The notes under the pieces were generated by a model, which saw only the letters and a list, made by a program, of their open reading frames with translations, made no database searches and was not told where the DNA came from. From Helicostylum pulchrum (lineage: Eukaryota > Mucoromycota > Mucoromycetes > Mucorales > Mucoraceae), in contig JAIXMO010000002.1 in the NCBI GenBank assembly GCA_025677825.1, positions 496,001 through 560,000 on the forward strand: DNA of 64,000 bases. Direction: 5' to 3'. The first letter of the stretch is position 1. The number at the start of each line of letters is the position of its first letter. Shown one piece after another: positions 35,132 through 48,959 of the stretch. The position numbers and the translations under genes are program-made.

Positions 35132-35334
35132 ATTATGCCCGTGTTACACAACTTATTGTATTATCTTTTTTTTTTAAAAAAAAAATACTCTCCTTTTATA
35201 TATATATATTCCTTTTTTTATACATAAAGCCCTTCATATATACATATACATATATTCCACTATAAATAAATCAATAACTAATAAAAAGAAAACTCCTTAT
35301 TTTTTTTAGGACTCTATTTTTATTATTTTTTATT

Positions 35335-36734
35335 TTAATCAGTTGAAATAGATAAAGCTATTATGAAATCATCATCATCAGGTACACTAGAAGGACTTGT
35401 AGTACCAGTACTAGTTGGCGAAGTTAATAAGCTAGATTTTATTCTTCTCTTTGTTCCTACATCGATTCGTGAATTGGCTGTTGATTTAAATGATAATCTT
35501 TGATTATAAACTAATAAATCACCACCTTTTGGTTTATGCTTTATATTATCCAAAGATCCAACCTTGGAAGAAATTGGTTTGTCTTTAATAAAGGATAACG
35601 ACCTATCGTTATAGATTTCGACATCTCCTCCACCTGGCTTATGTTTAATATTATCCAAAGAACCGACTTTAGATGTTATTTCCTTTGACCTTATAAAATC
35701 AAACTTTTCATCATAGATTTTCAAATCACCACCACCTGCTTTATGTTTAATATTATCTAAAGAACCAACTTTAGACGTTATTTCTTTTGACTTTATATAA
35801 TCAGATTTATCATCATAAATCTTTACATCACCACCACCCGGTTTGTGTTTGATATTATCTAGTGAGCCAACTTTAGATGTTATTTCTTTGGATTTTATAA
35901 ATTCAAACTTATCGTCGTAAATTGTAACGAAACCACCACCAGGTTTATGTTTAATGTTGTCCAATGATCCCACTTTGGATGATATGTCTTTGGATTTAAT
36001 AAAGTTGGCTCTATCATCATAAATTGTGACAGATCCACCGCCTGGTTTATGCTTAATATTATCCAATGAACCAATTTTAGAACCAACTTTAGATGCAATT
36101 CTCGATCGTAATTCATCCACATTTTCGTCATACACTTTGCTCGTACCACCACTAGGTTTGTGTTTAATATTTTCAAGTGATCCTATTTTGGACTTCACAT
36201 GACTACACGAAAAAAAAATTAGTTTTTTTTTTATTGTTCCAAAAGCCTTATTGTTCATTTTTACCTAAAATCTGGTCGAGATGAAGGGGAAACCATCAAT
36301 GCTCTTTTAGCTGCATAACTTTTTTGATCTTTTTTAAATTGTTGTGTAGGCATACTTTTAGTAGCAGACATTGCTCTTGTAGGTGGGTTTGTTTCTAAAC
36401 TTGCCCTACTTTCTGTAGTATAGTATAGTATATTTAGGTTAACATTCACTTTTAACGCAGAAGAGGGGGGAAGATCCATTATACCTTTTTCCGTTGTCGA
36501 CCGAGGCTTTATCAGACTCGTCTTTTTTTTCAGTGCTGTTTTATCGCTTGTTGTGGTCGAACGCGACTTTAATAAACCAGTAGAAGGAACAGGCTTTGCA
36601 GCGGATGTTGCAGCGGATGTTGTAGCGGGTGCTGGAGTGGATGGCATATTAGGTTGAGTGCCTACACGTATAGACGTTGTAGTCATCTTTGAGCTAATAG
36701 ACCTTCGATGTGAATTCACTGGTGTCGTTACCAT
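35335..36734 (-). CDS. Tau/MAP2/MAP4-like microtubule-binding repeat protein with seven repeats
   Basis: Exons 36734-36485, 36412-36265 and 36202-35335 give 421 residues. The N-terminal third is basic and Ser/Thr/Pro-rich (MVTTPVNSHRRSISSKMTTT, ...STGLLKSRSTTTSDK). The rest is seven tandem repeats of about 34 residues with consensus SKVGSLDNIKHKPGGG-x-V-x-I-Y-D-D-(K/R). This is the tubulin-binding repeat of metazoan tau, MAP2 and MAP4 (SKxGSxxNxxHxPGGG). The first repeat (KIGSLENIKHKPSGG) and last (KPKGG) are the most diverged; the fifth has KAGGG. After repeat 7, GTKRRIKSS resembles the region that follows the repeats in tau. It should bind and stabilise microtubules. The 72-base intron at 36413-36484 has no stop and was excised because both splice sites and a branch-like site are present. 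Confidence 0.88.
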
Positions 36735-36934
36735 ATTTGTTATTATTATTATTTTTACAAAAAAAAAAAAAAATAGTAAAAGAAAAGAGAAAAAAGAAAA
36801 AAGGAAAGAAATAAAAAAACACAAATGTATGATAATTAATTAAATTATAGGTAAATTTACTCCATTGTGCAACTTGAAAATCATTGTGAAATAACAATGC
36901 AAAAAAAAAAGGAAAAAAAAAAAAGATATAAAAT

Positions 36935-38830
<1,896 letters not shown>

Positions 38831-39006
38831 GATGAAATTCTTTTTTGGATGAGAAAGGTAAACCTTTATGAAAAAAACGACCCAAAATGACGCTGGATTT
38901 CAACCAACGTCACAATCGGAGATGGGTTCTTTTTGGGTCAAGAGAGAAAAGGGTTTCATCACATTACTTTTTCGGTTTTTGTGTTTTTACTCCTTTTTGG
39001 TTCATC

Positions 39007-39796
39007 ATGACATGGACAAAAGTCATTGCTGTAGTTGGCCTGCCGACTTTACTAGTTGGTTTAGCTCATATAAACTCTCTACCTTTTGCTTATACATTAA
39101 AGTCTTGGTGGTTATTAAGGTCGCTTGTTGAAAGAGCAAAGAAATCAAATCTGGACCCTGAAGGTTACTGATTTTTTTTTCAACGTCAGAATATACATGT
39201 GCCTAATAAAGGGTGTTTAAATAGATTTGTTTACAATTGTTTCGCAAGACCAAAGATGTTTATGGGATGATATAGATTATAATCAGCATATGGTAAAGTT
39301 ACATTGACTAACTTTGGATAATTTCCTATTTCTTATATCCCATCTGTCATTTATATAGAATAACAGTACGTATAATAAAAAATTAGATTTCAGCAGAATT
39401 CACCTTTTATACATGATTGTGCCCAAGATTATGATGGAACCCGATCACCACATATTTGCTCATAATGCAGGTGTGTTTACATTATTTAAGCGAGAAATCC
39501 CGCCACTTCAGCCTTATACTATTCAAACTCGTGTCTGGACATGGAACGAAAAATGGTTATTTTTACAACATCGATTCATTATTGAACCTGAAGATACACC
39601 TATTACCGTATGTTGTATAGCTACAAGCAAAATCGTATTTAAAAAGACGTCTGGAAAAACTGTTTCTCCTAAAGAGATATTTGAATTATGTGGACATGTA
39701 TTAGACTCGCAAACAGAAACAAAAAGAAGTCAAAATTGGAATAAAGCCAAACATTTATTATCCATGCATCACGATGATTGGGAGTCCAAGTTATAG
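39007..39796 (+). CDS. THEM6-like hot-dog thioesterase family protein
   Basis: Exons 39007-39163, 39225-39292 and 39359-39796 give 220 residues. An N-terminal hydrophobic segment (VIAVVGLPTLLVGLAHI) probably anchors the protein in a membrane. The hot-dog segment crosses intron 2: CLWDDIDYNQHMNNSTYNKK matches the DxDxxxHMNNxxY motif of 4HBT/THEM6 proteins. ALTHOUGH catalysis is not proven, the Asp and His-Met-Asn-Asn residues usual for acyl-CoA thioesterases are kept. The later part (TIQTRVWTWNEKWLFLQHRF) is the central beta-sheet. Its last six bases, TTATAG, are also the end of the opposing mannosyltransferase frame. Confidence 0.8.
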
Positions 39797-41298
39797 ATTA
39801 CCTTGGAGAGCCTCAACAATCTTGGGTGTGCAGTGCTCCATTTGGCCTACTATAAGAAATAATAATAAAATTCAATATGCTGTATAAAATAATGTGTATA
39901 TATGTTACCTCTGTATTCGTATGGGTTACAGGTACATTTTGACTGAACAAACGTTTTAAGATTAGAAGGACATATTGCTCCCGAATCATGAGCGTAACCA
40001 GTAAGGTCATCGTACGAAATATCTTTTGCTTGCAAGAACAAACTAACCGCAATGGATTGTGGAAGCGAATCGCCCCATCTTTGATAAAAGAAGCCTCCCG
40101 ATCTATCCAACGCATCGAAAAACATATTGTACTCTTTCGACCTCAGGAAATCCAACGAAGTGATCATAAAGTTATTAAAAATCATACAGTTACTAAAACG
40201 GCCATCGTACTCTCCTAATGGGTTACTATTATCGGGTTTTTTATCGCTTTTATGTAACAATGCTTTATAAATACTCTTTGAAACTGGTTGCAATATACTC
40301 TTGTGCTGAATAATAAATTCTTTTACGGTTGCATCTAGACCTTGAACAAATTCATGGTTTTCTGTCATTGTTAAGGCAAACGCTAAGAAAAAATATTAGT
40401 ACAAACCGTTAGTTGTATTAAAATAAGGAAAAACTTACAAAACTTTTTCTTCTCTCTTTTCATTCTTTCAAATGGATCATGATGAATATCACATTGATAA
40501 TTAGATCCAGGTTGAACTTTCCAATAAAATTCCAAGTCTTTTAAAAGTGGATGAAATGCAAGAAATCCCATATTATATCTAGATGGATTTTTAATTTCCA
40601 ATGTTTTTTTGTTGTTGTTATTTGTTTGTACAAAATTACCTAGTCATTCTTCGCCAGTACATACTTTCACCTTTAGGTAGACCTTTAAGCGCCAACTCCT
40701 TTGAATTGTCCTCAGCCTTCCTGACATCAATCCAATAGGGCTCCTGCCACTCAATTGCGGGAGCTAAACCGAACGAGACAGGTGCATTGGTAGTGTGCGT
40801 GATAAACTCCCGAAAGTGTGTAGAGAATACTTTAGGGCCAATAATAACCCAAGGATAGTTGTATCTACTATTAAAATGGCTTTCTACATCCAACATGGTA
40901 GCGCGTAACCTATACAATTCTTCCTCGCTCGCCACTACCACGAAGGCTCCTTTTGCTTTTGTCGAAGTGTTAGAGACGCGACTCCAGTCTAAAAAAGTAT
41001 CTGCCTCCAAGTGTTCAAATGATGGAGCAGGTCGAAGTTTATCTTGATGAGGTGCGTGGAAAAGAGCTGGATCAAATTTGCTACGCAGTGATTGGAAGAT
41101 TTTATCGGAAGAAGGTGAAGTTGGTCTGAGAAAAACATAGGTTAAAAAACACGCTAGTAGAATTGCCAACGTAAGTGTAATGTTCTTCCGTACCCAAAAC
41201 ACAATACGTGTCCAAGTCTTATTTGAAGAAACTGGATCCGTTTTGATGTGGATCACGGGTGCTCTATCTGCATCCAAAAGACACTCATTCAACGCCAT
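39791..41298 (-). CDS. GT15 alpha-1,2-mannosyltransferase (KTR/KRE2/MNT1 family)
   Basis: Golgi type II mannosyltransferase that extends O- and N-linked mannans. Exons 41298-40640, 40578-40439, 40382-39909 and 39849-39791 give 443 residues, the normal size. A single signal anchor (ITLTLAILLACFLTYVFL, residues about 38-55) precedes the stem. The GT15 core shows AFVVVASEEELYRLRATMLD, NYPWVIIGPKVF, YNMGFLAFHPLLKDLEFYWK, SFALTMTENHEFVQGL and GGFFYQRWGDSLPQSIAVSL, and the C-terminal CTCNP. The donor substrate is GDP-mannose with Mn2+. The stop codon overlaps the opposing thioesterase stop. Confidence 0.93.
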
Positions 41299-41736
41299 TA
41301 TTTAATAGACAAAGTAAAAGAAAGAGAGATGTGTAAAATACACAATCAAGAGAGAGAGAGATAATTGTTTTTTATTAATATATGCAGCATTTAATCAGTA
41401 CAAAATTGTACAAATTAATTCAAGCGGAATTCTGGTCAAAACAAGTTCCAACTCAGCGGTAACTTGCAAAAAAAAAAAAGGGTTTCTTTTGAGATATATG
41501 CCATAACGAGGCTGTACAATTAAATCAATACTAAAGTACTACTTTTTTTTTAATAATTTTATGCGAAGAGTAATTTAACTAAACAGAAAGAAAAAAACTG
41601 GTATTGTGGTAAATGAGGAAATTAAAATTCTCCTTGTTCCTCTGTAACTGTTGCTTCTCTGGTCCTATTACTCTTTGGAGAGAAGAATAATAGTGTTGTT
41701 GTAGTGATGATAGAGCCTAGAATCAAGGACCTGATA
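41299..41736. promoter_or_regulatory. 5' flank of the mannosyltransferase gene
   Basis: A GAGAGA run immediately upstream of the start, then AT-rich DNA. No further feature. Confidence 0.4.
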
Positions 41737-42221
41737 TTACCTGCAAGCTGTTGCTTTACCATACTTGCTTTCAAGGTATAGATTGTTTCCGATAAAAAGT
41801 CTTTCCATTTGAATACTTGGTGGGAACCGGAGTGAAACTGCCTCTAATGAAGATATTGGTGGTAGTAGCAAATATTCAAATGAGAACTTTAAAGACTGAA
41901 GTGAAGAAAGGTTCCTGGAGAACATCATTTGGTCCGGATATTCCACTCTAAGAGAAAAAAAAATCAATTGATGGGACAGGATTCTAATATGATAACTTAC
42001 ACTATCTCTAAAACCTTGATCATATTATAGCTGTCTGATTTACGCTTGTTAGCTACTAGCAATTCATTAGTCGTTGTTGTGATCCTAATAAACAATGTAT
42101 TCAAAACACGACATTTATCAATTGTTTTATCCAGCAATTGTAGGGCGGACAAGCTCAAACCAAACGTAATATTATCAAATACCGTACTTCGTTCAAGTTC
42201 ATTTAACTGCGGTATCGACAA
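41737..42221 (-). pseudogene. LRR-like gene fragment, two exons
   Basis: Segments 42221-42001 and 41947-41737 join in phase across a 53-base intron (GTAAGT ... CTTAG). They encode LSLSALQLLDKTIDKCRVLN, IKVLEIV|VEYPDQMMFSRN and LSSLQSLKFSFEYLLLPPIS. Spaced leucines suggest the leucine-rich part of an F-box/LRR protein, but no F-box is present and the upstream frame is shifted relative to the next segment. I treat it as a fragment or broken gene; function unknown. Confidence 0.35.
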
Positions 42222-42580
42222 CGTAAATTAAGCTGTCTACAAAGTTTATGACACTTGATAATAGCAGTTTCATTGTTTTTGTTTCTGTCGGGGTTAATGA
42301 GTTCTTCAATAAAAGAGTTATCGCACGCTTTTTCATACTGGCCACAATGCTACTCTCTATAATTTCAAAAGGCTTGATTTTTTGTACATCATCACTGGTA
42401 AGCTTGTCTAATATCTTCTTTGCGCGAAATGGATACAATAAATCAAGTGAAACGTCAATTCCATGATTTTCGGTTGATATTTGAGCTGCTACAGAGGAAG
42501 AGTTACCATTGTAAGCGTCATCAACCAGCTTCGCCAGAATCGGTAAAATAAGAGACAGTACTAGGATTGAGTAAACTTAT
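42199..42580 (-). pseudogene. Hypothetical coding segment preceding the LRR-like fragment
   Basis: An open minus-strand frame encodes LILPILAKLVDDAYNG, DLLYPFRAKKILDKLTSDDV and SIVASMKKRAITLLLKNS, then closes at TGA near 42199. It overlaps the next segment in another frame. No clean intron links the two, so a frameshift near 42.2 kb is likely if this was once one gene. There is an upstream stop and no obvious start. Unassigned. Confidence 0.3.
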
Positions 42581-44204
42581 TCCTTCTTCCGCGGCAGAGC
42601 TTTCTGCTTCTATTAACGAGTCTAACACACCTTCGCGATAGCTTGATTTTAATCATTTTCTCCTTTTGCTTTTATCAAGTATTGAACTCCAAACGAGATA
42701 ATTGTATGGGGGCTTTTCTAAAGTATTTGAGGCCCCATTACATTCAGCATAAGCTTGTTTATATCTTTCATACCAGAGACCAAATAATCGTATATTTTAT
42801 TATATTGGTATGATGTGCTGTATTCGTTCCGATTTTATGGTAGAGGAACAACTTGAAGGTGCTCAAGATGAAAACAACCTTTTTCATCCAAGTGCCAACC
42901 TTAAGCCTTTGATCTGCACTTGCTAAAGCCATGGGGTTGTTAGAAATCTCTGATGAAGAATCTCAATGTCGTTAAAATAAACTTTTAACTTTGTGTCACC
43001 CATCAAAATACCCTACTCCTAACTTTTCAAAATAAAAAATAAGAGCTTTTTCTACATATTTAGATATTTTCTTTTGTTCCATTCATCGATTATATACAAT
43101 TTTAAACAACTGGGTAATTCCTATCACGGACTGAAATTATTCAATTAGGCTTTTTTCTTTTTCCCTGGGTCGCTACAACAATAAGTAAAAGATCTTTTCC
43201 TCGAAGCCAGAAAATGGTTTCAACAGGTTTAAAGAGAGTATCGTTTCAAACTCACCAATGTGACCTCTTCGCCTTTTAAAAAAGAAGTAGTTGGAACTGG
43301 TTACTGTACGTGCTTCTGCAAATCGAATATCCATTGTAATGTTATTTTTCGCTTCTAATCGCCGAAGGTTCGGGACACCATTTTTTTTTTTTTTTTTTGA
43401 CAGTTATAATTTTTTTTTAATCAGAGCGATAAAACCAAGTGCCGAAGCAGCAATCACATGTAAAAACTACTTTTAATAAAAACGATTAATGCCATTTGAG
43501 TGTACACAACAAGTTGGAGCTAAGTTCTTTTACATACTCGATTCTATCTCCCACTTTTTGGTAACATTCATATCTCTGCAGAAAATAAAATCGACCAGAC
43601 GGTAATAATAAAAACCAACAAATAACTGGTTCTACCCATCTTGATTTCCCACGGAAGCAATTAAATGACAGAATTCTCCCGCCAGAAAAAGTTATATGAC
43701 TATTTCTGTCCTACTGACGGCGGTGTATTTCATGTTGCACGACGGATCTTGAGTTTAATTTTCCTTTTTTGCTGAAAACTTTCTCTTGAATAAATGCAGG
43801 GAACTATCAATCACATTACGTACCATTTTATATCGTAACTATAAAGAGCCTGTAGCACTTGTTTTCCTTTAAATTGTATACAACACTAAAAATTCATACA
43901 CTAGTCGAAAGCATCTATACAATTGAGAAAAAAAAAAGACCCGCTCTTTACTTTTTGTAGATCCGAGTATCACAGAAAAAAATAGATTTAAATGCAAGAA
44001 ATAAATATGTGAATAATAAAGGAATAAGATTTATTAAATGAAAAAAAGGGTGGGAAAAAATACAAGGTTAATGATAAAAGTACAAAATATATGTTTTTTA
44101 CGCATATAAAAACGGTAAAGAAGAGGGGGGGGGGGGGGGAGGGGAGAAATTAAGTAGATCAGAAAATATTATAATACAGAGGGGAGGAGATGTAGATGAT
44201 TGAC
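42581..44204. other. Intergenic region, no supported gene
   Basis: Decayed coding-like stretches occur at 42.6-43.3 kb without a recognisable domain. A T18 run lies near 43381 and a G13-15 run at about 44126-44141, just past the MFS stop codon. No RNA gene was recognised. Confidence 0.45.
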
Positions 44205-45731
44205 TTAGAACTCATCATCACGAATGATATGAGTCTTCTTCTTGTCCATCTCTTCATCAATGACTCTTTGAGAAGGTTTGGGAACCATGATCTTATTCTT
44301 TTGCATGTAGTAAGCAGCGTAACACATCACGATCATAGCAGCAGTCATACCCATTGTAACAATTTTACCGAGACGATAGTCAGGGGAATCAACAATACTC
44401 CATACTTCAACGTTAATGAAATTGGGGGCCAAGTTACCCAAGGAATTGATAATAGCAATAGCTAAAGCACGACTCTCAGTATCACAAGCGTAAATTTCGT
44501 TAGCCCAAGTCATCATAATGGGAGAGATACCGAATACAGGGGGAATCATATAAGCACTAACAAATAAGAGAACGGTGGGAACATTACCGCCATTGACGGC
44601 AACTAAAATAATGTACCAGATTAAAGTATAGAAAGCACCGGCCAAAATATGGAAAGCACGGTTACTGTACTTGTCGGAAAGATACCCTTGAGCAATGACA
44701 ACGACACCGACCCAAACCCAAATGGGGACCATCATATAATTAGCGAAATCGGCCTTGTAACCAATTGTCTTGAGAATAATAGGGAAATTTTGTAAGAAAC
44801 CCATACCCATTTGCATACAGATGAACATAAAGGTAAACAAGTAAATGAAGGGTGTAGTGAACAAGTTACGGAAAGTTTGCATGTTCAAGCCAGACTTGGT
44901 GCTGCTTCTACCTTGACGTTCAAGACGGACGACAGCAACGTCGCGAAGATCGCCAGTGATAAACTTGGTGTTGTCGGGGAAATCAGGAATAACAAAGTAA
45001 CCAGCGATACCAATAACAACAGCAATAAGACCTTCAATAATAAAAAGCCATTTCCAGCCACGCATACCGTGAGCACCGTCTAAACCAGTAGCAATAGCAC
45101 CAGAGATAAGGCCACTGAAGGCACCAGACACTTGAGAACCAGCGACAAAGACAGCAGTACGTGTACCTAATTCTTCTTTGGTGTACCAAGAACCGAGCAA
45201 GAAAACAATACCAGGGTAAAAACCAGCTTCAGCTAAACCAAGACAAACGCGAAGAGCATAAAGACCTTTCACGTTAGTAACCAAAGCCATAAAACAAACA
45301 ATAGCACCCCAAGTAAAAACAACGGTAGGTAACATAATACTAGGGCGAACCTTGGTAATAACGTAATTAGCAGGGATTTGTAAACTATTAAAAAAAAAAG
45401 AGTTAATATAATTGTGACAAGAAACGGGGCTGTATAAAATAAAAACTTACATAATATAACCAATAAAAAACATGGTAATGGCCCAGTTATATTGGTTACT
45501 GACAAGGCCTAAATCTTCACTTAAACCAGTAGTTTGAGCATTAGGCATGTTGTTTCTGTCTAAACCATTGGCAAAGTAACCAAAGAAAGCCCAAATCATA
45601 AGACGACGATCCAAGATCTTTACCAATTTCTTCTCGACCTCAGCGGCGTTAGGGATATGTTCGAGATCATTGGGTATGACACCAGCAATGCTTTCTGTTT
45701 CAATATGTGTATTATTTTTATCTTGATCCAT
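44205..45731 (-). CDS. MFS transporter, anion:cation symporter (allantoate permease/Dal5-like) family
   Basis: Plasma-membrane major-facilitator permease of 486 residues, exons 45731-45451 and 45384-44205. Family features: RRLMIWAFFGYFANGLDRNN at the start of TM1, NQYNWAITMFFIGYI(I)LQIPANYV across the intron, RVCLGLAEAGFYPGIVFLLG for the ACS signature, FIIEGLIAVVIGI, then six further helices after the central loop. The acidic-basic tail ends THIIRDDEF. ACS members carry allantoate, nicotinate, pantothenate and other carboxylates; the actual substrate cannot be read from the sequence. Confidence 0.92.
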
Positions 45732-46888
45732 ATTATTTTTAAAAAAAAAGTTAAAAGAATAATAAAAAAAAGTTAGAAAATGAATTAGATTTGGTTTTTT
45801 TTATAGATTTGTATAATTCCCAAATAACTTCCCCACATTTCCCCGCATATTGCACGCCAATCATTCAATGTTCGGAAGGACGGGAAATAAAAGGTTGGGC
45901 CAATCCTTGGTTGCCTTGAGTATCAAATTTGATCTACACAAAAGTTCCCATGTTTCATTTTTTAGGCAATTGGTCCCTTTTTTCCTTTTTATGGGTGAGT
46001 CACTCATTCATAATTCACCAAAACAGGTCATTTTTAAAAAAAAATTATATAAAAAAAGAAAAGTAAATTTTTTTTTTGCTGAAAGCAATTGTTTTCTTTG
46101 CACTTAAAGCTATAAATTATAGTTTTTTTTTCTTTTTTTACACAAAGGGTTACAAAAGAACCAGTAAGAAAAAAGTGGGGTAGTTTCATAGAATGGTACT
46201 ACAAGAAAAAAATATAGCTTTATATAAAGTGTAACCCTTTGATCGTGCAAGAAAAATTATCTTTTTTCAATGAAGGAAAGGAGTTACAACTCCTCCCCCA
46301 ACGGAACGGTAAATTACGGTATTCGAAAATTGAGGAACACCAAATAGATCCGGTCACTTGAAAAAGCTTGTAAACTATTTTAAACAGTTACACCACGTTC
46401 AATCCCTTTCTATAATAATCATTTACATGATGTTTATTTAAAAAAAAAAAAAAAATTATTCTATACCTCTTATTTACTACTGAAATCAACAACAACAAAA
46501 TGTTGTGCAGTAACTGTTTACGGATAATATCAGTTAAAATGAAAAAGAAAGTAAAGCGATTAAAATCCCGTTTAAGGAATGGGAACAGTTCCCTTTCTTG
46601 TTTTTCTCCCAGGATAAAAACTTCTATGCAAACTTTAATCCGACCAGTCTTGACCTACTGGTAAAAAGAACCGTAGTACACACACAAAAAAAAAGGATAA
46701 TTTCGAATTTAGTCTTTATCGGACTCTGCGCTTACGTGATAGACCATTACCACAATTATAGAAATATATACAAAAAGTCCTTGGGTGGGGAGGGGTTTTA
46801 TTTTACTTTTTTTTTCGGAAAATACGATAGTTACATCAAGAAAATGCTATGATTTGTATAAAGTATATACAAAAAGAGGAAACTTGGA
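45732..46888. other. Intergenic region between the MFS and CK1 genes
   Basis: AT-rich with several A/T runs and small unsupported frames. It contains the MFS promoter region and the 3' flank of the kinase. No other feature seen. Confidence 0.45.
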
Positions 46889-48959
46889 TTAACAATCCCA
46901 TGGTTTCTCGACTTTAGACGCCCAAGAGCCTTCTTCTTCAGCACCCCAACCACCAACATCTTTATCTTTGTTATCGCCCCAGGAAGCATGTACTACGTTA
47001 ACATCAGGGTTATCGGCAGGTTTGGTATCCCAATCCGTCTCAGGTATCCAAGGAGCTTCATCGTGTTTATGTGAGTTCCAGCCAACCTTCTTTTGCTTCT
47101 TTCTAGTTCTAGCAATTAGTTTTTGGAACGAAGAGGGTCCAGATACAGCAGCAGTATCCTGACCGTATTCTCTACTTGAGCGTCTGTTGTTACCATTGTT
47201 ATTATAATTAATATTAACGCCGCCGCTGACACCACCACCGCCACCGCTATTTACTCTGGGAGGATGGTTTCCTATACGTGGAGATGGCGTTCCGAAAGGA
47301 CGTTGTTTAAAGTTAGCTTCAGAAACTGGAGGCAAGTTATTGGATAAATCATCCATATCAAATACACCATGGTCATCATGGCCGTGTTTGAGAGTTGTAT
47401 TGTTATACGATGATCTTCTTTGACGAGGAAGTGTACCAATCTTGGAGTTATGATGATTGTTGTAATGATGAGGTTCATTATGGTTACGACTTGTATTTTT
47501 ATTTACATTGGGTCTCGACATGTCTTCACGATTGGGTCTTGGCATGTCTTCACGCGTAAGAGGAGTGGTATCTTTGTCGATAACTTGCATCCATTTACGC
47601 TCTGTATGACCGCCAAATGGAGATTTGACAGTTTCTGAATATCTTCCGTTATTGATTGACCCTTCCAAAAATTGGCGTAAAAGTGGATAGTTAGGTTCTT
47701 CTAAAAATTTGATCTTTCGTGCGTGTTCGATAAACTCTAAAAGGCCTTGAGGTAATCCGGCGCATAAATCGCTCATAAACGTGTCTTCTTTAATTTGGCG
47801 CATTCTATCCCACCCGGCACGAGAATTACGCGCTTGAATTCCAGTCCATGGCAATGTACCGAAAATCAAGTCCAATAATAAATAACCTAAACTTTCGATA
47901 TCGTCACGACGGGAATGAGGTTTGCCGCGGTGTACGTTGAGGGAAGCATATCTGGCAGTACCCGTTTTGTTTTTAATGTTCTTTTTGGCTTCAGGGTATG
48001 GTTTATCGGTTTCGGGGTTACGCCACCATGTTGTGAGTCCAAAATCAACAATATAAAGCTTGGGGTGAGGCTCATTCCATTTTCTAAATACTTCTTCACA
48101 GGGAGGTTGAATGTACTTGATATGCGGCATACCGTGATCATCTGGTATTTCAATCATTTCTGCTTCTGGTAAAAAACATTTTGAAGAGAACAGAAAGTTG
48201 TCTGGTTTAACATCTCTGTAAACTAAACCTCTTTTATGGATATGTTCTAAGATTGCTAACTTTTTAAAAAAAGGGTGTGTTTTAGTATTCTTATTGAAAT
48301 TAATGCAAATTTTTTTTTTTTTTACCATTTGACAGCCAAAGTCTACAACAACAGGTAAAGAAAAAGTCTTCGTGGCTTCTCTTAGCTGGTTCAAGTTTGG
48401 TCCTAACAAGTCAATCACAATACAGTCAAAACCTTCATGTTGTCCATGCCAATGACATTGAGGTATTCCAGCTATATTTATATATTCTTTGTACGTTAGT
48501 TTAAATTGTAGCCAATATAATAATAATAAGAGTTCTTACGTCCTCCAGCTATTGCATCGTAGATAATACTTTCATGCTTTATTTGAGGGTGTCTCATTTT
48601 AAGTGGTTCTCTTTTAATAGCATAATGTCTTCCAGTACCAATATCTTCAACTATTTTGATAAAGCGAGCATTAAAATATTATGGTTACCATAATAATATA
48701 CGTGTTTACCTTCAAACACTTCACCAAAAGAACCTTCACCAATTCTGCCAAGTACCAGCCATTGTTCTGCAATAATAACGTCTCTACTATTCACACTAAG
48801 ATCAGTACGATTACTATTAAAAGAAGAACATTCAAGGCCCAAAGTACTATTATTACTGTTGTTACAAGGAGAGGCTTTTGTATAATTTTTATCGACAGAA
48901 CGAGATAAATAAGCTGCGGGTCTTTGAGATGACTGTCTTATATGAAAAGGACTAGTCAT
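46889..48959 (-). CDS. Casein kinase I-type serine/threonine kinase
   Basis: CK1-family kinase of 625 residues, exons 48959-48710, 48650-48540, 48471-48326 and 48259-46889. The P-loop is GRIGEGSFGEVFE, the ATP lysine is in HYAIKREP, the catalytic loop is LVYRDVKPDNFLF and the metal-binding motif is DFGLTT; KTGTARYASLNVHRGKPHSR and RRDDIESLGYLLLDLIFGTL are CK1 signatures. The C-terminal 250 residues are low-complexity Asn/Arg/Gly/His-rich and end in a Trp-rich block (VGGWGAEEEGSWASKVEKPW). The 66-base intron at 48260-48325 has no stop in frame. No palmitoylation CC tail is seen, so it is not an obvious Yck1/2 type. Confidence 0.92.

Noticed and set aside
48301..48330. Treating the CK1 open frame through 48260-48325 as coding
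   Set aside because: It would insert a Lys/Asn-rich run into the kinase between GCQM and LAILEH, where CK1 kinases have no insertion; GT-AG sites are clear.
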